Shown here piece by piece: positions 1 to 9,811 of a DNA stretch of 45,855 bases. Under the pieces are notes generated by a model. The model made no database searches. It saw nothing but the letters and a program-made list of their open reading frames with translations, and was not told the DNA's origin. The stretch comes from Thioalkalivibrio sp. (GTDB lineage: Bacteria > Pseudomonadota > Gammaproteobacteria > Ectothiorhodospirales > Ectothiorhodospiraceae): NCBI GenBank assembly GCA_011389655.1, contig JAABTX010000012.1, positions 1-45,855 of the forward strand, read 5' to 3'. Numbering within the stretch: position 1 is the stretch's first letter; each line of letters opens with the position of its first letter. Made by a program: the position numbers and the translations under genes.

Positions 1-132
1 TGGGACGAGAACATCAGAAAGGCCTTTCAGGAGCTTCCCCGCTTCGACTGGGAGGCGACGCGCGACCGCAAGAGGCGCGGCACGCTGTTCCACACCCGGA
101 GCGACGACAAGGCGCGCAAGCCATCGCGCTGA
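1..132 (+). CDS. C-terminal 43 residues of an unrecognised protein (5' truncated)
   Basis: Frame 1 is open from the first base to a TGA at 130-132, encoding 43 residues that end in a strongly basic tail (many Arg and Lys, ending KARKPSR). The start lies outside the window. The fragment carries acidic, aromatic and basic residues typical of a soluble protein, and I recognise no domain. It is the only gene besides yhbY on the plus strand and runs convergent to the transglutaminase cassette. It could be a spurious frame, but its length and codon use look coding. Confidence 0.45.
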   Translation, partial: WDENIRKAFQELPRFDWEATRDRKRRGTLFHTRSDDKARKPSR

Positions 133-164
133 CTGCCACGGGCCACGGGCGCCGATGCCAAAGG

Positions 165-200
165 CTCCCCCCTGCTGGCGGGGGGTTGGGGTGGGGGGGC
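165..200. repeat. C-rich/G-rich dispersed repeat, copy 1
   Basis: A C-run followed by a short spacer and G-runs (CTCCCCCC, TGCTGGC, then GGGGGG TT GGGG T GGGGGGG). It resembles the stretch at 18689-18725 in order and spacing, so the two look like copies of one dispersed element. Such C-rich/G-rich intergenic repeats are common in high-GC proteobacteria. The G tracts at 180-199 also fit a G-quadruplex pattern. It lies in the convergent intergenic region between the left-edge gene and the transglutaminase gene. Confidence 0.5.
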
Positions 201-251
201 GAGCTTCACGCGGCGGCAGGCCGCACCGCCACGGACCGACACGGTGGGGAT

Positions 252-277
252 GGTGGGCCCGCTGCGCTTGGCCCACC
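252..277. repeat. Intergenic hairpin, repeat-like
   Basis: Perfect 7-bp arms GGTGGGC (252-258) and GCCCACC (271-277) enclose a 12-nt loop containing GCTGCGCTTG. Read on the minus strand, the flank (TAGGGTGGGCCAAGCGCAGC) resembles a dispersed hairpin found between genes in many proteobacteria. It sits between convergent genes and could act in transcript ending or stability. No T-run follows, so it is not called as an intrinsic terminator. Confidence 0.4.
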
Positions 278-333
278 CTACGCCGGCTTGAATACCCCTC
301 GTTTCCGGGCCTCATCTTCGCGCCGACGCTCCG

Positions 334-1221
334 TCAGTCCTGGCCGATCGGCTGGACATCGACGGACACCTGCAGGTCGTGATCCTGACCGCCACCGCGG
401 ACCACACCGCGTACCGGCGCCACATCGCTGTAATCGCGCCCCCAGGCCAGCGTGATGTAGCGCTGGTCCGGCACCGCGTCATTGGTGGGATCGAATTCGA
501 GCCAGCCCCGGGCCGGATCGTACACCGCGAACCAGGCATGCGTGGCGTCGGCACCCACGAGTCTCTCGGCGCCCTCGGGCGGCCGCGTCTCCAGGTATCC
601 CGACACATAGCGCGCCGGGATCCCGAGCGCACGGCTGCAGGCGATCGCGAGGTGGGCAAAGTCCTGGCAGACGCCCATCCGGCTCTCGATCACCCGGGAC
701 AGCGGCGTGCTCACCTCCGTCTGTCCGGGGCGGTAGGCGAACTCCCGGTGGATGAAACGGGACACCTGCCGGCCCACGGCCTCGATGCCCTGATCGGCAT
801 CCTCGGGCAGGCAAAGGCGCCGCAGCAGGTCCGGCTGGAGCGGCAGCAGCGGCGATGCCTGGGTGTACCCGCGCGCATCCAGCGCCGCGGTGTCCACGTC
901 CTGGCGGAGGCGCGCACGGGCCGCCTCCAGGGACAACGGCGGCTCGAACGCGAGTTCGGCCTCGGCCGCGTGGCGCGTGACCTCGAATACCGTGGTGACG
1001 TTCCACTCCCGGTGCACCTGGTCGATGTTCAGCACGCAGGCCGGATTGCCGAAGGCGTCCACGTGCTCCGCAAGGTAGCGTGGCCGCGGCTCCGCCTCCA
1101 GCCGGTAGTGGTGAAGCTGCTGCAGCGGCGCCCGCCGGGGTTTCAGGTGCAGCTCGTTGAGACTGCCGTGCACCGGCGCCGCATAGCGGTAGCGGGTGAT
1201 GTGACGGACGCGGTATTTCAT
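334..1221 (-). CDS. Transglutaminase-like cysteine peptidase/amidase of the ATP-grasp/alpha-E cassette
   Basis: A 295-residue protein with a bacterial transglutaminase N-terminal domain (about 1-85) followed by a transglutaminase-like core (about 150-255). The papain-like triad is visible: Cys185 in GVCQDFAH, His228 in ATHAW and Asp244 in FDPTND. No signal peptide is seen, so it is probably cytoplasmic. The ATG at 1221 overlaps the stop of the upstream gene (ATGA), indicating translational coupling. The frame stays open further upstream inside the neighbour, but the start MKYRVRH matches the family. Relatives sit beside circularly permuted ATP-grasp and alpha-E genes, and their substrate is unknown. 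A role in cleaving or transferring peptide amide bonds made by the ATP-grasp partner is inference. Confidence 0.9.
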   Translation of the reverse strand: MKYRVRHITRYRYAAPVHGSLNELHLKPRRAPLQQLHHYRLEAEPRPRYLAEHVDAFGNPACVLNIDQVHREWNVTTVFEVTRHAAEAELAFEPPLSLEAARARLRQDVDTAALDARGYTQASPLLPLQPDLLRRLCLPEDADQGIEAVGRQVSRFIHREFAYRPGQTEVSTPLSRVIESRMGVCQDFAHLAIACSRALGIPARYVSGYLETRPPEGAERLVGADATHAWFAVYDPARGWLEFDPTNDAVPDQRYITLAWGRDYSDVAPVRGVVRGGGQDHDLQVSVDVQPIGQD

Positions 1222-3809
1222 CCGTCCATCCGCCCCACCAGCGGCAGGGTCGGGGCCGGCGCGAGGTAGTGCGCGAACAGCGCGCGATAGCCCGCATCCA
1301 GTGCCTGCTGCTGTGCCGCCAGCAGCCCATCGAGCTCGTTGCGCATGGTGCCCGGCCCCGCGGTCCAGTCCTCGATCGCCGCGAGGCGCAGGCGTGCCCT
1401 CGCCTCCTCGAAGTGCCGGGCGTGCTCCGGAAGACGCGGCTGCCGTTCCAGGCGCGGCAGCCGCTCCAGGTGCTCCAGCAGCCGGTCCAGCTGGTAGATC
1501 AGGGCGCGCGGATTTCCGGTCTCCAGCAGCAGCAGATCGAGCAGGCCGGCGTCGTCGCGCCGGCTCGCCGGCTGCGCCCGGTAGACCGACAGGCTCTCGG
1601 CGAAGGCCAGCACCATGTTGTTCAGCAGTGCCGCCTCCCGCTGCGCGGACGGCACCACGACGGTGGCACGCAACAGGTTGACCAGCATCAGGCCCCGCTC
1701 CAGGCGTCGGCCGCAGTCCATGAAGCGCCACCCGTCCTCGCGCAGCATGCTCTCCTGGGCGAGACCCGACAGCGCCAGCAGGTGCACGGTCACATCGTCG
1801 AGCACACCGCCCGCCGCCAGCGGATCGCGCAGCGCGGCCAGCGGCTGCGCGGCGTCGCGCAGCCCGCTCAGCACGCGCACGCTGTCCGCGGACAATCGAT
1901 CGAGCAGCGCATTCGCCGTGTTCTGCAGGGCCGCGAGCGCGGCAGGCACGCTGCCGGGCGCGCCGGAATCGGTCAGCAGCCGCAGGAGCTCGGCCTCCGG
2001 GTGCAACAGGCCCTGTTCCGCGCTGTCCGGACCGACGAAGCCCGGATAGCTGCAGCTGAGGTGAGTCAGCGCGCGCAGCATGCGGTCGGTGACCCCGTCG
2101 CCGGCGCGGCCCTCGGTTCGGATCGCCTGCAGCCGGCGCAGGAGCAGGCGGAACCACCGGATCAGCCCCTCCGCCCGTTCCGCGTAGCGTCCGGCCCAGA
2201 GCAGATCGTCGGCGACCCGCCGCGGGAGACTGGCGGGCAGACGGACACCGGGCTCCGGCGCCGCGACGCCGGGCTGCCCATCCGGGGCGACCGCCCCTGC
2301 GGCCGGTGGCAGCACCCAGGTGTCCTTGCTGACGCCTCCCTCCTGGTTCGACACCAGACGGTCTCCCGGCCGCCTTGCCACACGGGTCAGACCGCCCGGC
2401 AGCACCTGGACCCCGCCCGCAAACTGGCTGGCGAAGACCCGGACCGTTCCGTGCCGCGGTTCCACGCCCCCCTGCTCGTCCAGGCAGGGCATGGTGGACA
2501 GCCCCGCGCGCTCCTGCCCGACGAAGCGGGTGGGCTGTGCGCGGATCTGCCGGTACAGCGCCTCCCGTTCCGGGCCCGGCATCTCGCCCGGAAACAGCGG
2601 CCGGCCGCCCTCGATTCGGTCGATGCTGCGCACCACGAGGTCGTGGCCATGGGTCATCACGTGTTCCAGCGAATCGGGGTCACCGCACCACCAGGTGGCC
2701 ACCGAGGGAAGCAGCAGATCCTCGCCGAGCGCGAAACGGGCGATGGCCGGCAGAAACGCGGGCCACGCCGGGCTCTCCAGCAGACCGGTGCCGAGCGCGT
2801 TGGTCACCACGACGTTGCGATGGCGCACCGCCTCGACCAGGCCGGCAACGCCCAGCCGCGAATCCGGGTCCAGGCTCAGCGGATCGCACCAGGCGTCATC
2901 CACGCGGCGGAGGATCACGTCGACGCGCTCCAGCTGCCCGAGCGTGCTCAGCCAGATGCGTCCATCACGGAAGACCAGGTCCTGACCCTGCACCAGCACC
3001 AGCCCGAGCCGGCGCGCCAGCAGCACGTGTTCGAACCAGGCCTCGTTCAGCGGCCCCGGGGAGAGCAGCACGATGCGCGGCTCCGCGACATCCGGGACCA
3101 GGTCGCGCAGTCCCCGGTGCAGGCCGTCGAAGAACGGCCCCAGGTCCCGCACACCGAGCTCGGCGAAGGTGGCCGGCCAGGTCCGCGACAGGATTTCCCG
3201 GTTCTGCAGCGCATAGCCGCTGCCGGAGGGCGCCTGGGCACGGTCGCCGATCACCCGGAACCGGCCGTCCCGATCACGGGCGAGGTCGGCCGCATACAGG
3301 CTGACCACCGGGAGTCCGGCGTGCAGGGAGCCCTTCAGCACCGGCAGAAAGCCGGCGTGCGCCGCGAGGAACTCCGGGGGAACCAGGTTCGCCCGCAGCA
3401 GTTCGCCCGGGCCGAAGACATCCCTCAGGATCCATTCGAAGAGGCGTGCCCGCTGGGACAGGCCGTGCTCGATCGACGCCCATTCACCGGGGTCCAGCAA
3501 CTGGGGCAGCGCATCCAGCGGCCAGGGACGCTGCACGCCGGCGGGATCCGAATAGACGTGGTAGGTAACCCCCAGCTCATCGACCAGGCGCCGGGTCTCC
3601 CGCCCGATGCCGCGTAGCGTGGCACCCTCGTGCGCCTCCAGCGCGCGCAGCAGCGGCAGCCAGTGCGCCCGCGGCCTGCCGTCGGGCAGAAGCAGCTCGT
3701 CCGCATTCCCCGCGACCGGCGCATAGTCGTGCAGCACGTCGCGCCGGGAGCCAGGCTGCCGACGCGGCGCCGTGTCCTGCGCCTGTTTCATGCCGTTCAT
3801 GGGCTGCAT
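1218..3809 (-). CDS. Fusion of circularly permuted ATP-grasp-like domain and alpha-E domain
   Basis: An 863-residue protein. Residues about 30-500 are a type-2 circularly permuted ATP-grasp region. Landmarks are APSGSGYALQNRE (193-205), SPGPLNEAWFEH (250-261) and GGLTRVA near 472, followed by the block from SNQEGG to SKDTW (about 487-498). Residues about 527-860 are an alpha-helical alpha-E domain that opens with RYAERAE, like the stand-alone alpha-E protein upstream. Compared with the full-length ATP-grasp at 4800-6248, the ATP-binding Lys is Arg394 and the glycine loop is altered, so catalysis may be lost. ATG codons at 3800 and 3791 are alternative starts, and the 3800 start has a better-spaced GAGGT. 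It follows the alpha-E gene by 44 nt and overlaps the transglutaminase gene by 4 nt. Confidence 0.88.
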   Translation of the reverse strand: MQPMNGMKQAQDTAPRRQPGSRRDVLHDYAPVAGNADELLLPDGRPRAHWLPLLRALEAHEGATLRGIGRETRRLVDELGVTYHVYSDPAGVQRPWPLDALPQLLDPGEWASIEHGLSQRARLFEWILRDVFGPGELLRANLVPPEFLAAHAGFLPVLKGSLHAGLPVVSLYAADLARDRDGRFRVIGDRAQAPSGSGYALQNREILSRTWPATFAELGVRDLGPFFDGLHRGLRDLVPDVAEPRIVLLSPGPLNEAWFEHVLLARRLGLVLVQGQDLVFRDGRIWLSTLGQLERVDVILRRVDDAWCDPLSLDPDSRLGVAGLVEAVRHRNVVVTNALGTGLLESPAWPAFLPAIARFALGEDLLLPSVATWWCGDPDSLEHVMTHGHDLVVRSIDRIEGGRPLFPGEMPGPEREALYRQIRAQPTRFVGQERAGLSTMPCLDEQGGVEPRHGTVRVFASQFAGGVQVLPGGLTRVARRPGDRLVSNQEGGVSKDTWVLPPAAGAVAPDGQPGVAAPEPGVRLPASLPRRVADDLLWAGRYAERAEGLIRWFRLLLRRLQAIRTEGRAGDGVTDRMLRALTHLSCSYPGFVGPDSAEQGLLHPEAELLRLLTDSGAPGSVPAALAALQNTANALLDRLSADSVRVLSGLRDAAQPLAALRDPLAAGGVLDDVTVHLLALSGLAQESMLREDGWRFMDCGRRLERGLMLVNLLRATVVVPSAQREAALLNNMVLAFAESLSVYRAQPASRRDDAGLLDLLLLETGNPRALIYQLDRLLEHLERLPRLERQPRLPEHARHFEEARARLRLAAIEDWTAGPGTMRNELDGLLAAQQQALDAGYRALFAHYLAPAPTLPLVGRMDG

Positions 3810-3853
3810 GACCTCATGGCAGGGCCTCCGGGCACCAGCCGAACCCCCGGCCC

Positions 3854-4798
3854 TCAGGCGGCCCTGTCCAGCGCGAACCAGGTATCGACGATCGCACCGT
3901 GAAGCCCGGCGATCTCCTGCTGCAGCGCGTCGATGAAGTCGTGCAGGCGATCGTCATCGATCAGCTGATCGACCTCGGCCTTGAGCACGTGCCGCCGCGC
4001 CTGCAGCGCCAGCCGCAGCGGCACCTCATTGCGGGGCAACCGCTCGATCGCGCCGCGCACGTAGTCCAGCGAATGTGCGACCGCGCGCGGAAACGGGATG
4101 TCCTGCAGCAGGAAGCGGACCACGTCGACGCCGTTGATGCGCCGCTTCACGTGCTGGCGGTACATCTGGAAGCCGCTCTGCGAGCGCAGGATGCCGGTCC
4201 ACAACAGTCCCTCGTAGGGACCGGCCGCGTCGCCCTCCGGCCGCTTCAGCAGGCGCAGGGCGCCGGCGTCGATCTGGCGCGAGGTCATGTCCGCGCGTTC
4301 CAGGTTGCGCCCGAGGCGGATGAAGTCGTAGGCCGGATCGTGGCTCATGCAGCCGGCCAGCAGCCCGGTCAGCGTCTGGCAGCGCTGCACCACCTCGGTC
4401 AGGAACTGGTAGCGGCCGCGCTTCCCGAGACCGCTGTCGAGGTTGTCGCGCGCGAACAGGTACAGTTCGTTGACGATCTCCCAGGCCTCCGAGGGCACGA
4501 GGTCGCGGGTGGTGCGTACATTCTCCCGCGCCGACTTCAGCGAGCTGGAGACCGAGCTCGGGTTGTAGTGATCCGCGAGCAGGAACTTCACGCAGTTGCG
4601 TTCGTCCTCGCGCTGGTAGTGCTCCTCGAAGATGTCCTCCTTGCCGGTCACCGCCACCAGGTTCTTCCAGGTGAGCGGCACCGATTTCGGCATGTCCAGG
4701 GCGACCAGGTGGAAGGACATCACCATGCGCGCGGTGTTCTCCGCGCGCTCGACGTAACGGGCCAGCCAATACACGCGTTCCGCGACCCTCGAGAGCAT
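3854..4798 (-). CDS. Alpha-E domain protein
   Basis: A 314-residue, almost entirely helical protein that begins with the family hallmark MLSRVAERVYWLARYVERAE. It carries conserved acidic and Arg-rich helices such as FIRLGRNLERADMTSRQID near 170-190. Alpha-E proteins are nearly always encoded next to circularly permuted ATP-grasp proteins. Their activity is not established, and the conserved charged residues suggest either a catalytic partner or a scaffold. The start lies 1 nt downstream of the ATP-grasp stop, so the two are almost certainly cotranslated. The C-terminal half of the downstream fusion protein is a paralogue of this gene. Confidence 0.9.
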   Translation of the reverse strand: MLSRVAERVYWLARYVERAENTARMVMSFHLVALDMPKSVPLTWKNLVAVTGKEDIFEEHYQREDERNCVKFLLADHYNPSSVSSSLKSARENVRTTRDLVPSEAWEIVNELYLFARDNLDSGLGKRGRYQFLTEVVQRCQTLTGLLAGCMSHDPAYDFIRLGRNLERADMTSRQIDAGALRLLKRPEGDAAGPYEGLLWTGILRSQSGFQMYRQHVKRRINGVDVVRFLLQDIPFPRAVAHSLDYVRGAIERLPRNEVPLRLALQARRHVLKAEVDQLIDDDRLHDFIDALQQEIAGLHGAIVDTWFALDRAA

Positions 4799-4799
4799 C

Positions 4800-6248
4800 T
4801 CAGTCCTCCTCGTCCACGATCCAGGTGTCCTTGCTGCCGCCGCCCTGCGAGGAGTTCACCACCAGGGAGCCCTTGCGCATCGCCACCCGGGTCAGGCCCC
4901 CGGCAGTCACGTCCGTGCGCACACCCTGCAGCACGAAGGGCCGCAGGTCGAGGTGGCGGGGCTCCAGGCTCTCGTCACAGAGCGTGGGGGCCACCGACAG
5001 GTTCAGTGTCGGCTGCGCGATGTAGTTGCGCGGATCCTTCTTGATCAGCTGGGCGAACTCGGTCCGCTGCTTCTTCGACGCCTGCGGACCCACCAGCATC
5101 CCGTAGCCGCCGGACTCGTTCGCGGGCTTCACCACCAGTTCGTCCAGGTGGTCGAGCACGTAGGCCTGGTCCTTCTCGTTCACGCAGAGATAGGTCGGCA
5201 CGTTGGGGATCACCGGCTCCTGGTCCAGGTAGTACCGGATCATCGCCGGCACGTAGGCATAGATCACCTTGTCGTCGGCCACGCCCGAGCCCGGCGCGTT
5301 TGCGAGCCCCACCTTACCGTTGCGCCAGGCCCGCATCAGCCCCGGCACCCCGAGCAGGGAGTCCGGATTGAATTCCTCCGGATCCATGAAGTCGTCGTCG
5401 ATACGACGGTAGATCACGTCCACCCGCTCCAGCCCCTCGATGGTGCGCATGTACACGCAGTCGTCGTCGCCAACCACGAGATCCGCGCCCTCCACCAGCT
5501 CCGCGCCCATGCGCTGGGCGAGAAAGGAGTGTTCGAAGTAGGCGGAGTTGAAGATCCCGGGCGTCAGCACCGCGATCTCCGGGTAGTCCTGCGGCCGCGG
5601 CGAGATCGCGGCCAGCATGTCGAACAGCTGTGTGGGGTACTCGTCCACCGGGAGGATGCTGGAGTTCTCGAAGACCTCGGGGAAGACCCGCTTGGTCACC
5701 TCGCGATTCTCCAGCATGTAGGACACCCCCGACGGGACGCGGAGATTGTCCTCGAGCACGTACAGCGTGCCGTCCCGGTCGCGCACCAGGTCGGACCCGC
5801 AGATGTGCGCCCATACGCCGTGCGGCGGCCTGATGCCGCGGCACTGTTCCCGGAAGTTCCGCGACTTGTTCAGCACGTACTTGGGCAGGACCTTGTCCCG
5901 GAAGATCCTCTGGTCGTTGTAGACGTCGTCGATGAACAGGTTCAGCGCGGTCAGGCGCTGCACGAGGCCGGCCTGCACCCCCTCCCACTCGCGCTTCGGG
6001 ATCACCCGCGGGACGATGTCGAAGGGCCAGGCGCGATCGATGTTCTCGCCTTCGCTGTAGACCGTGAAGCTGATGCCCATCTCGAGGATCGCGTGATCAG
6101 CGGCCTGCTTGCGCACCTGCAGCTCCCGGTCATCCAGGGAACTGAGGTACTCCATCAGCTTGCGTGCCACCGGGCGGGGCTTGCCCGGAGCGGCGATCAG
6201 CTCGTCGTAGAAGGGCGATGGGTCGTAGGACTTCCAGTCGATGGACAT
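4800..6248 (-). CDS. Circularly permuted type-2 ATP-grasp protein
   Basis: A 482-residue protein matching the full length of the family. Residues predicted for nucleotide binding are intact: Lys374 in ELVVKPANESGGYGML, the glycine loop 378-383, LRPFV near 435, and GGLTRVA followed by NSSQGGGSKDTW (450-476). Upstream landmarks are LEDNLRVPSG (165-174) and a TPGIFNSAYFEHSF block around 230-242. ATP-grasp enzymes make amide bonds through acyl phosphates, so this is the likely ATP-dependent ligase of the cassette. The acceptor and donor are unknown. It is the first gene of the unit, and an AGGAG lies about 11 nt before the ATG. Confidence 0.92.
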   Translation of the reverse strand: MSIDWKSYDPSPFYDELIAAPGKPRPVARKLMEYLSSLDDRELQVRKQAADHAILEMGISFTVYSEGENIDRAWPFDIVPRVIPKREWEGVQAGLVQRLTALNLFIDDVYNDQRIFRDKVLPKYVLNKSRNFREQCRGIRPPHGVWAHICGSDLVRDRDGTLYVLEDNLRVPSGVSYMLENREVTKRVFPEVFENSSILPVDEYPTQLFDMLAAISPRPQDYPEIAVLTPGIFNSAYFEHSFLAQRMGAELVEGADLVVGDDDCVYMRTIEGLERVDVIYRRIDDDFMDPEEFNPDSLLGVPGLMRAWRNGKVGLANAPGSGVADDKVIYAYVPAMIRYYLDQEPVIPNVPTYLCVNEKDQAYVLDHLDELVVKPANESGGYGMLVGPQASKKQRTEFAQLIKKDPRNYIAQPTLNLSVAPTLCDESLEPRHLDLRPFVLQGVRTDVTAGGLTRVAMRKGSLVVNSSQGGGSKDTWIVDEED

Positions 6249-6286
6249 CCGGGCCGGGCTCCTGAGGCGGAAGCGGAGACTCCGTT

Positions 6287-6316
6287 ACTCTACTCCAGAG
6301 CACGCCCGGCAAAGAA
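6287..6316 (-). promoter_or_regulatory. Weak candidate promoter for the ATP-grasp/alpha-E cassette
   Basis: On the minus strand TAGAGT (6292-6287) lies 18 nt from TTCTTT (6316-6311), giving a modest sigma-70-like match about 40 nt before the ATP-grasp start. A 7-bp inverted repeat, AGATTCA (6330-6336) and TGAATCT (6350-6356), lies just upstream of the -35 and could be an operator. This is sequence pattern only. Confidence 0.3.
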
Positions 6317-6366
6317 GGACCCGATCGGAAGATTCACAGGTCGACCCCATGAATCTCCGAAGGCCA

Positions 6367-6432
6367 GTAGGAGCGGCTTCCAGCCGCGATGGCGCGCCCG
6401 GCGAAGGGCATCGCGGCCAGAGGCCGCTCCCA
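6367..6432. repeat. REP-like palindromic element R1
   Basis: The left half reads GTAGGAGCGGCTTCCAGCCG followed by CGAT. The right half (about 6409-6432) is its imperfect reverse complement, ending GGCCGCTCCCA, so the whole element can fold into one long hairpin. R2 begins exactly 80 nt further on and a related element lies at 45697-45767. GGAGCGGC-type REPs are known in gammaproteobacteria and are often mobilised by RAYT transposases. None is encoded here. Confidence 0.75.
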
Positions 6433-6446
6433 CGAACCCCCGATCT

Positions 6447-6511
6447 GTAGGAGCGGCTTCCAGCCGCGATGGCGCGCCGGGCGAAGGGCAGCGCGGCCGA
6501 GAGCCGCTCCC
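6447..6511. repeat. REP-like palindromic element R2
   Basis: The second tandem copy of R1 in the same orientation. It shares the 24-nt left half and the linker GGCGCGCC..GCGAAGGGCA, and ends with GAGCCGCTCCC. It abuts the stop codon of the methyltransferase (6515), so transcripts of that gene would end with this structure. This fits the usual location of REPs just after coding regions. Confidence 0.75.
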
Positions 6512-6514
6512 GGT

Positions 6515-7135
6515 TCAGAGGGATTTGGTGAACTGCACCTGCTTCCAGTAGCCGAACAGGCTCGCGGGCTCGATGGCCACCGGCTCGCGACCGGTCACCG
6601 CCACGAAATCGTTCAGTTCCATGTCCGGACGGAATCCCACCGCCCGGGAGAGCGGCCGCAGGCTGCGTTCCAGGCTGCGCAGGATCCACTGCCGCGAGGC
6701 GAAGTGGTTGACCACGAGGATCTGCCCTCCCGGCCTGCAGACCCGCCACATCTCGGCAAACAGCCGGTCGGGATTCGGCACCACCGAGGCGACGTACATC
6801 GCGACCACCGCGTCGAAGCTGTCATCGGTGAAGGCCAGCTGTTCGGCATTCATCTCGACCAGGCCGGTCACGGCCGAGCAGTCCCCTTCGGCGAGGCGTT
6901 GGCGCGCGACCTCGAGCATCTCCCGGCTGACATCGATGCCGACGACCTCGGCGTCCGGGGTATAGAACGGCAGCGAGATACCGGTCCCCACCCCGACCTC
7001 CAGCACACGCTTGCCCGAGACCGGGGCCAGCGTCTCCAGTGCGAGGCGGCGGCCCCGGGCGAACACACGCCCGAAGATCACGTCATAGTGCCGTGCGTAA
7101 CGCCGGTAACTCTTCCGTATGCTGACCAGATCCAC
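6515..7135 (-). CDS. Class I SAM-dependent methyltransferase, PmtA (phosphatidylethanolamine N-methyltransferase)-like
   Basis: A 206-residue Rossmann-fold methyltransferase. Motif I is VLEVGVGTG (44-52), the acidic end of strand 2 is GIDVS (66-70), and FDAVVAMYVASVVPNPDR forms the post-motif II region. The N-terminus (SYRRYARHYDVIFG), the length and LEVGVGTGISLPFY resemble Rhodobacter-type PmtA. That enzyme methylates phosphatidylethanolamine on the way to phosphatidylcholine at the inner membrane face. Other small-molecule methyltransferases share these motifs, so the substrate is inferred. It lies 92 nt after pnp and before the REP pair, and could be cotranscribed with pnp. Confidence 0.72.
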   Translation of the reverse strand: MDLVSIRKSYRRYARHYDVIFGRVFARGRRLALETLAPVSGKRVLEVGVGTGISLPFYTPDAEVVGIDVSREMLEVARQRLAEGDCSAVTGLVEMNAEQLAFTDDSFDAVVAMYVASVVPNPDRLFAEMWRVCRPGGQILVVNHFASRQWILRSLERSLRPLSRAVGFRPDMELNDFVAVTGREPVAIEPASLFGYWKQVQFTKSL

Positions 7136-7192
7136 GGCCCACCCGCACCTTCAGAGAGACTTGGCCCGCCGGCGCACCAACGGGGCGGTGCA

Positions 7193-7208
7193 CGCCGCCG
7201 TGGCGGCG
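7193..7208 (-). other. GC-rich hairpin after pnp
   Basis: A near-perfect dyad, CGCCGC and GCGGCG with a CGTG loop, lies about 20 nt after the pnp stop. No T-run follows, so it would not be an efficient intrinsic terminator. It may protect the pnp mRNA end or allow partial read-through into the methyltransferase gene. Confidence 0.35.
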
Positions 7209-7227
7209 CACGCGCTTGCCGGGAACA

Positions 7228-9312
<2,085 letters not shown>

Positions 9313-9338
9313 GCTTTCCTTCCCGCTCCGAGGTGGAC

Positions 9339-9608
9339 TTACCGACGCAGCCCGAGGGTCTGCACCAGCGCCTGGTAACGCTGCTGATCCTTGCCCTTCA
9401 GATAGCTGAGCAGCTTGCGGCGCTGATTGACCATCTTCAGCAGTCCGCGGCGCGAGTGATGGTCCTTCTTGTGGGTCTCGAAGTGCCCCATCAGGTGCTG
9501 GATGCGCTTGGTCAGCAGGGCAACCTGGACCTCGGGCGAGCCGGTGTCCTTGGGACCCCGACCATGTTCCTCGACGATGGCCGTCTTGGTTTCGGTGTTG
9601 AATGGCAT
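9339..9608 (-). CDS. rpsO: 30S ribosomal protein S15
   Basis: An 89-residue protein, the standard S15 length, starting [16 protein letters not shown] and ending QTLGLRR. S15 binds 16S rRNA in the central domain and nucleates platform assembly. The diagnostic block [14 protein letters not shown] and the C-terminal [21 protein letters not shown] are complete. The ATG at 9608 is chosen on homology; an upstream in-frame extension to 9683 has no family support. It is followed at once by pnp, the usual rpsO-pnp pair. Confidence 0.98.
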   Translation of the reverse strand: MPFNTETKTAIVEEHGRGPKDTGSPEVQVALLTKRIQHLMGHFETHKKDHHSRRGLLKMVNQRRKLLSYLKGKDQQRYQALVQTLGLRR

Positions 9609-9811
9609 GTCTTGCTCGACTCCTGAAAACGAAAAGAACCTGTTGTCTGCCCCTGGTGCGGCCGCCGGCGCCCCGCAGCGCACTGTGCGGCTTCATCTGC
9701 ACTGGCGGGGCCGTGCACACGGCCGGGATGGGTGCCGGCCGCGCACGCAGAACCCCGTGACCGTACGAGGTCCCCCAAAGGCGCGAAATATTAGCATGCC
9801 AGCGGCATGAA
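9609..9811 (-). promoter_or_regulatory. rpsO leader and promoter region
   Basis: A 203-nt gap between truB and rpsO. On the minus strand TAATAT (9793-9788) is a strong -10, with TTAATT (9815-9810, overlapping the truB stop) 16 nt upstream as a weak -35. The predicted leader is about 175 nt, GC-rich and able to fold. S15 represses its own translation through leader structures in several bacteria, so an autoregulatory element is plausible, but I could not identify the fold. A dyad lies in the spacer (see separate feature). Confidence 0.5.
9795..9809. promoter_or_regulatory. 15-nt dyad inside the rpsO promoter spacer
   Basis: CATGCC (9795-9800), AGC, GGCATG (9804-9809) form a perfect palindrome. 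It fills almost exactly the spacer between the proposed -35 and -10 elements of the rpsO promoter. The position suits an operator. It could instead be a weak structure at the end of truB transcripts. Confidence 0.35.

Noticed and set aside
1222-2157. Upstream extension of the transglutaminase frame
   Set aside because: It lies wholly within the ATP-grasp/alpha-E coding region, is Ala/Arg/Gly-rich, and the family start is the ATG at 1221.
334-6248. Anbu-type Ntn peptidase as a fifth cassette member
   Set aside because: No such sequence is present on either side of the cassette within the window.
6367-6511. CRISPR-like array (repeat period of 80 nt)
   Set aside because: There are only two units, each an internally palindromic REP-type element. 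There are no short unique spacers and no cas genes.
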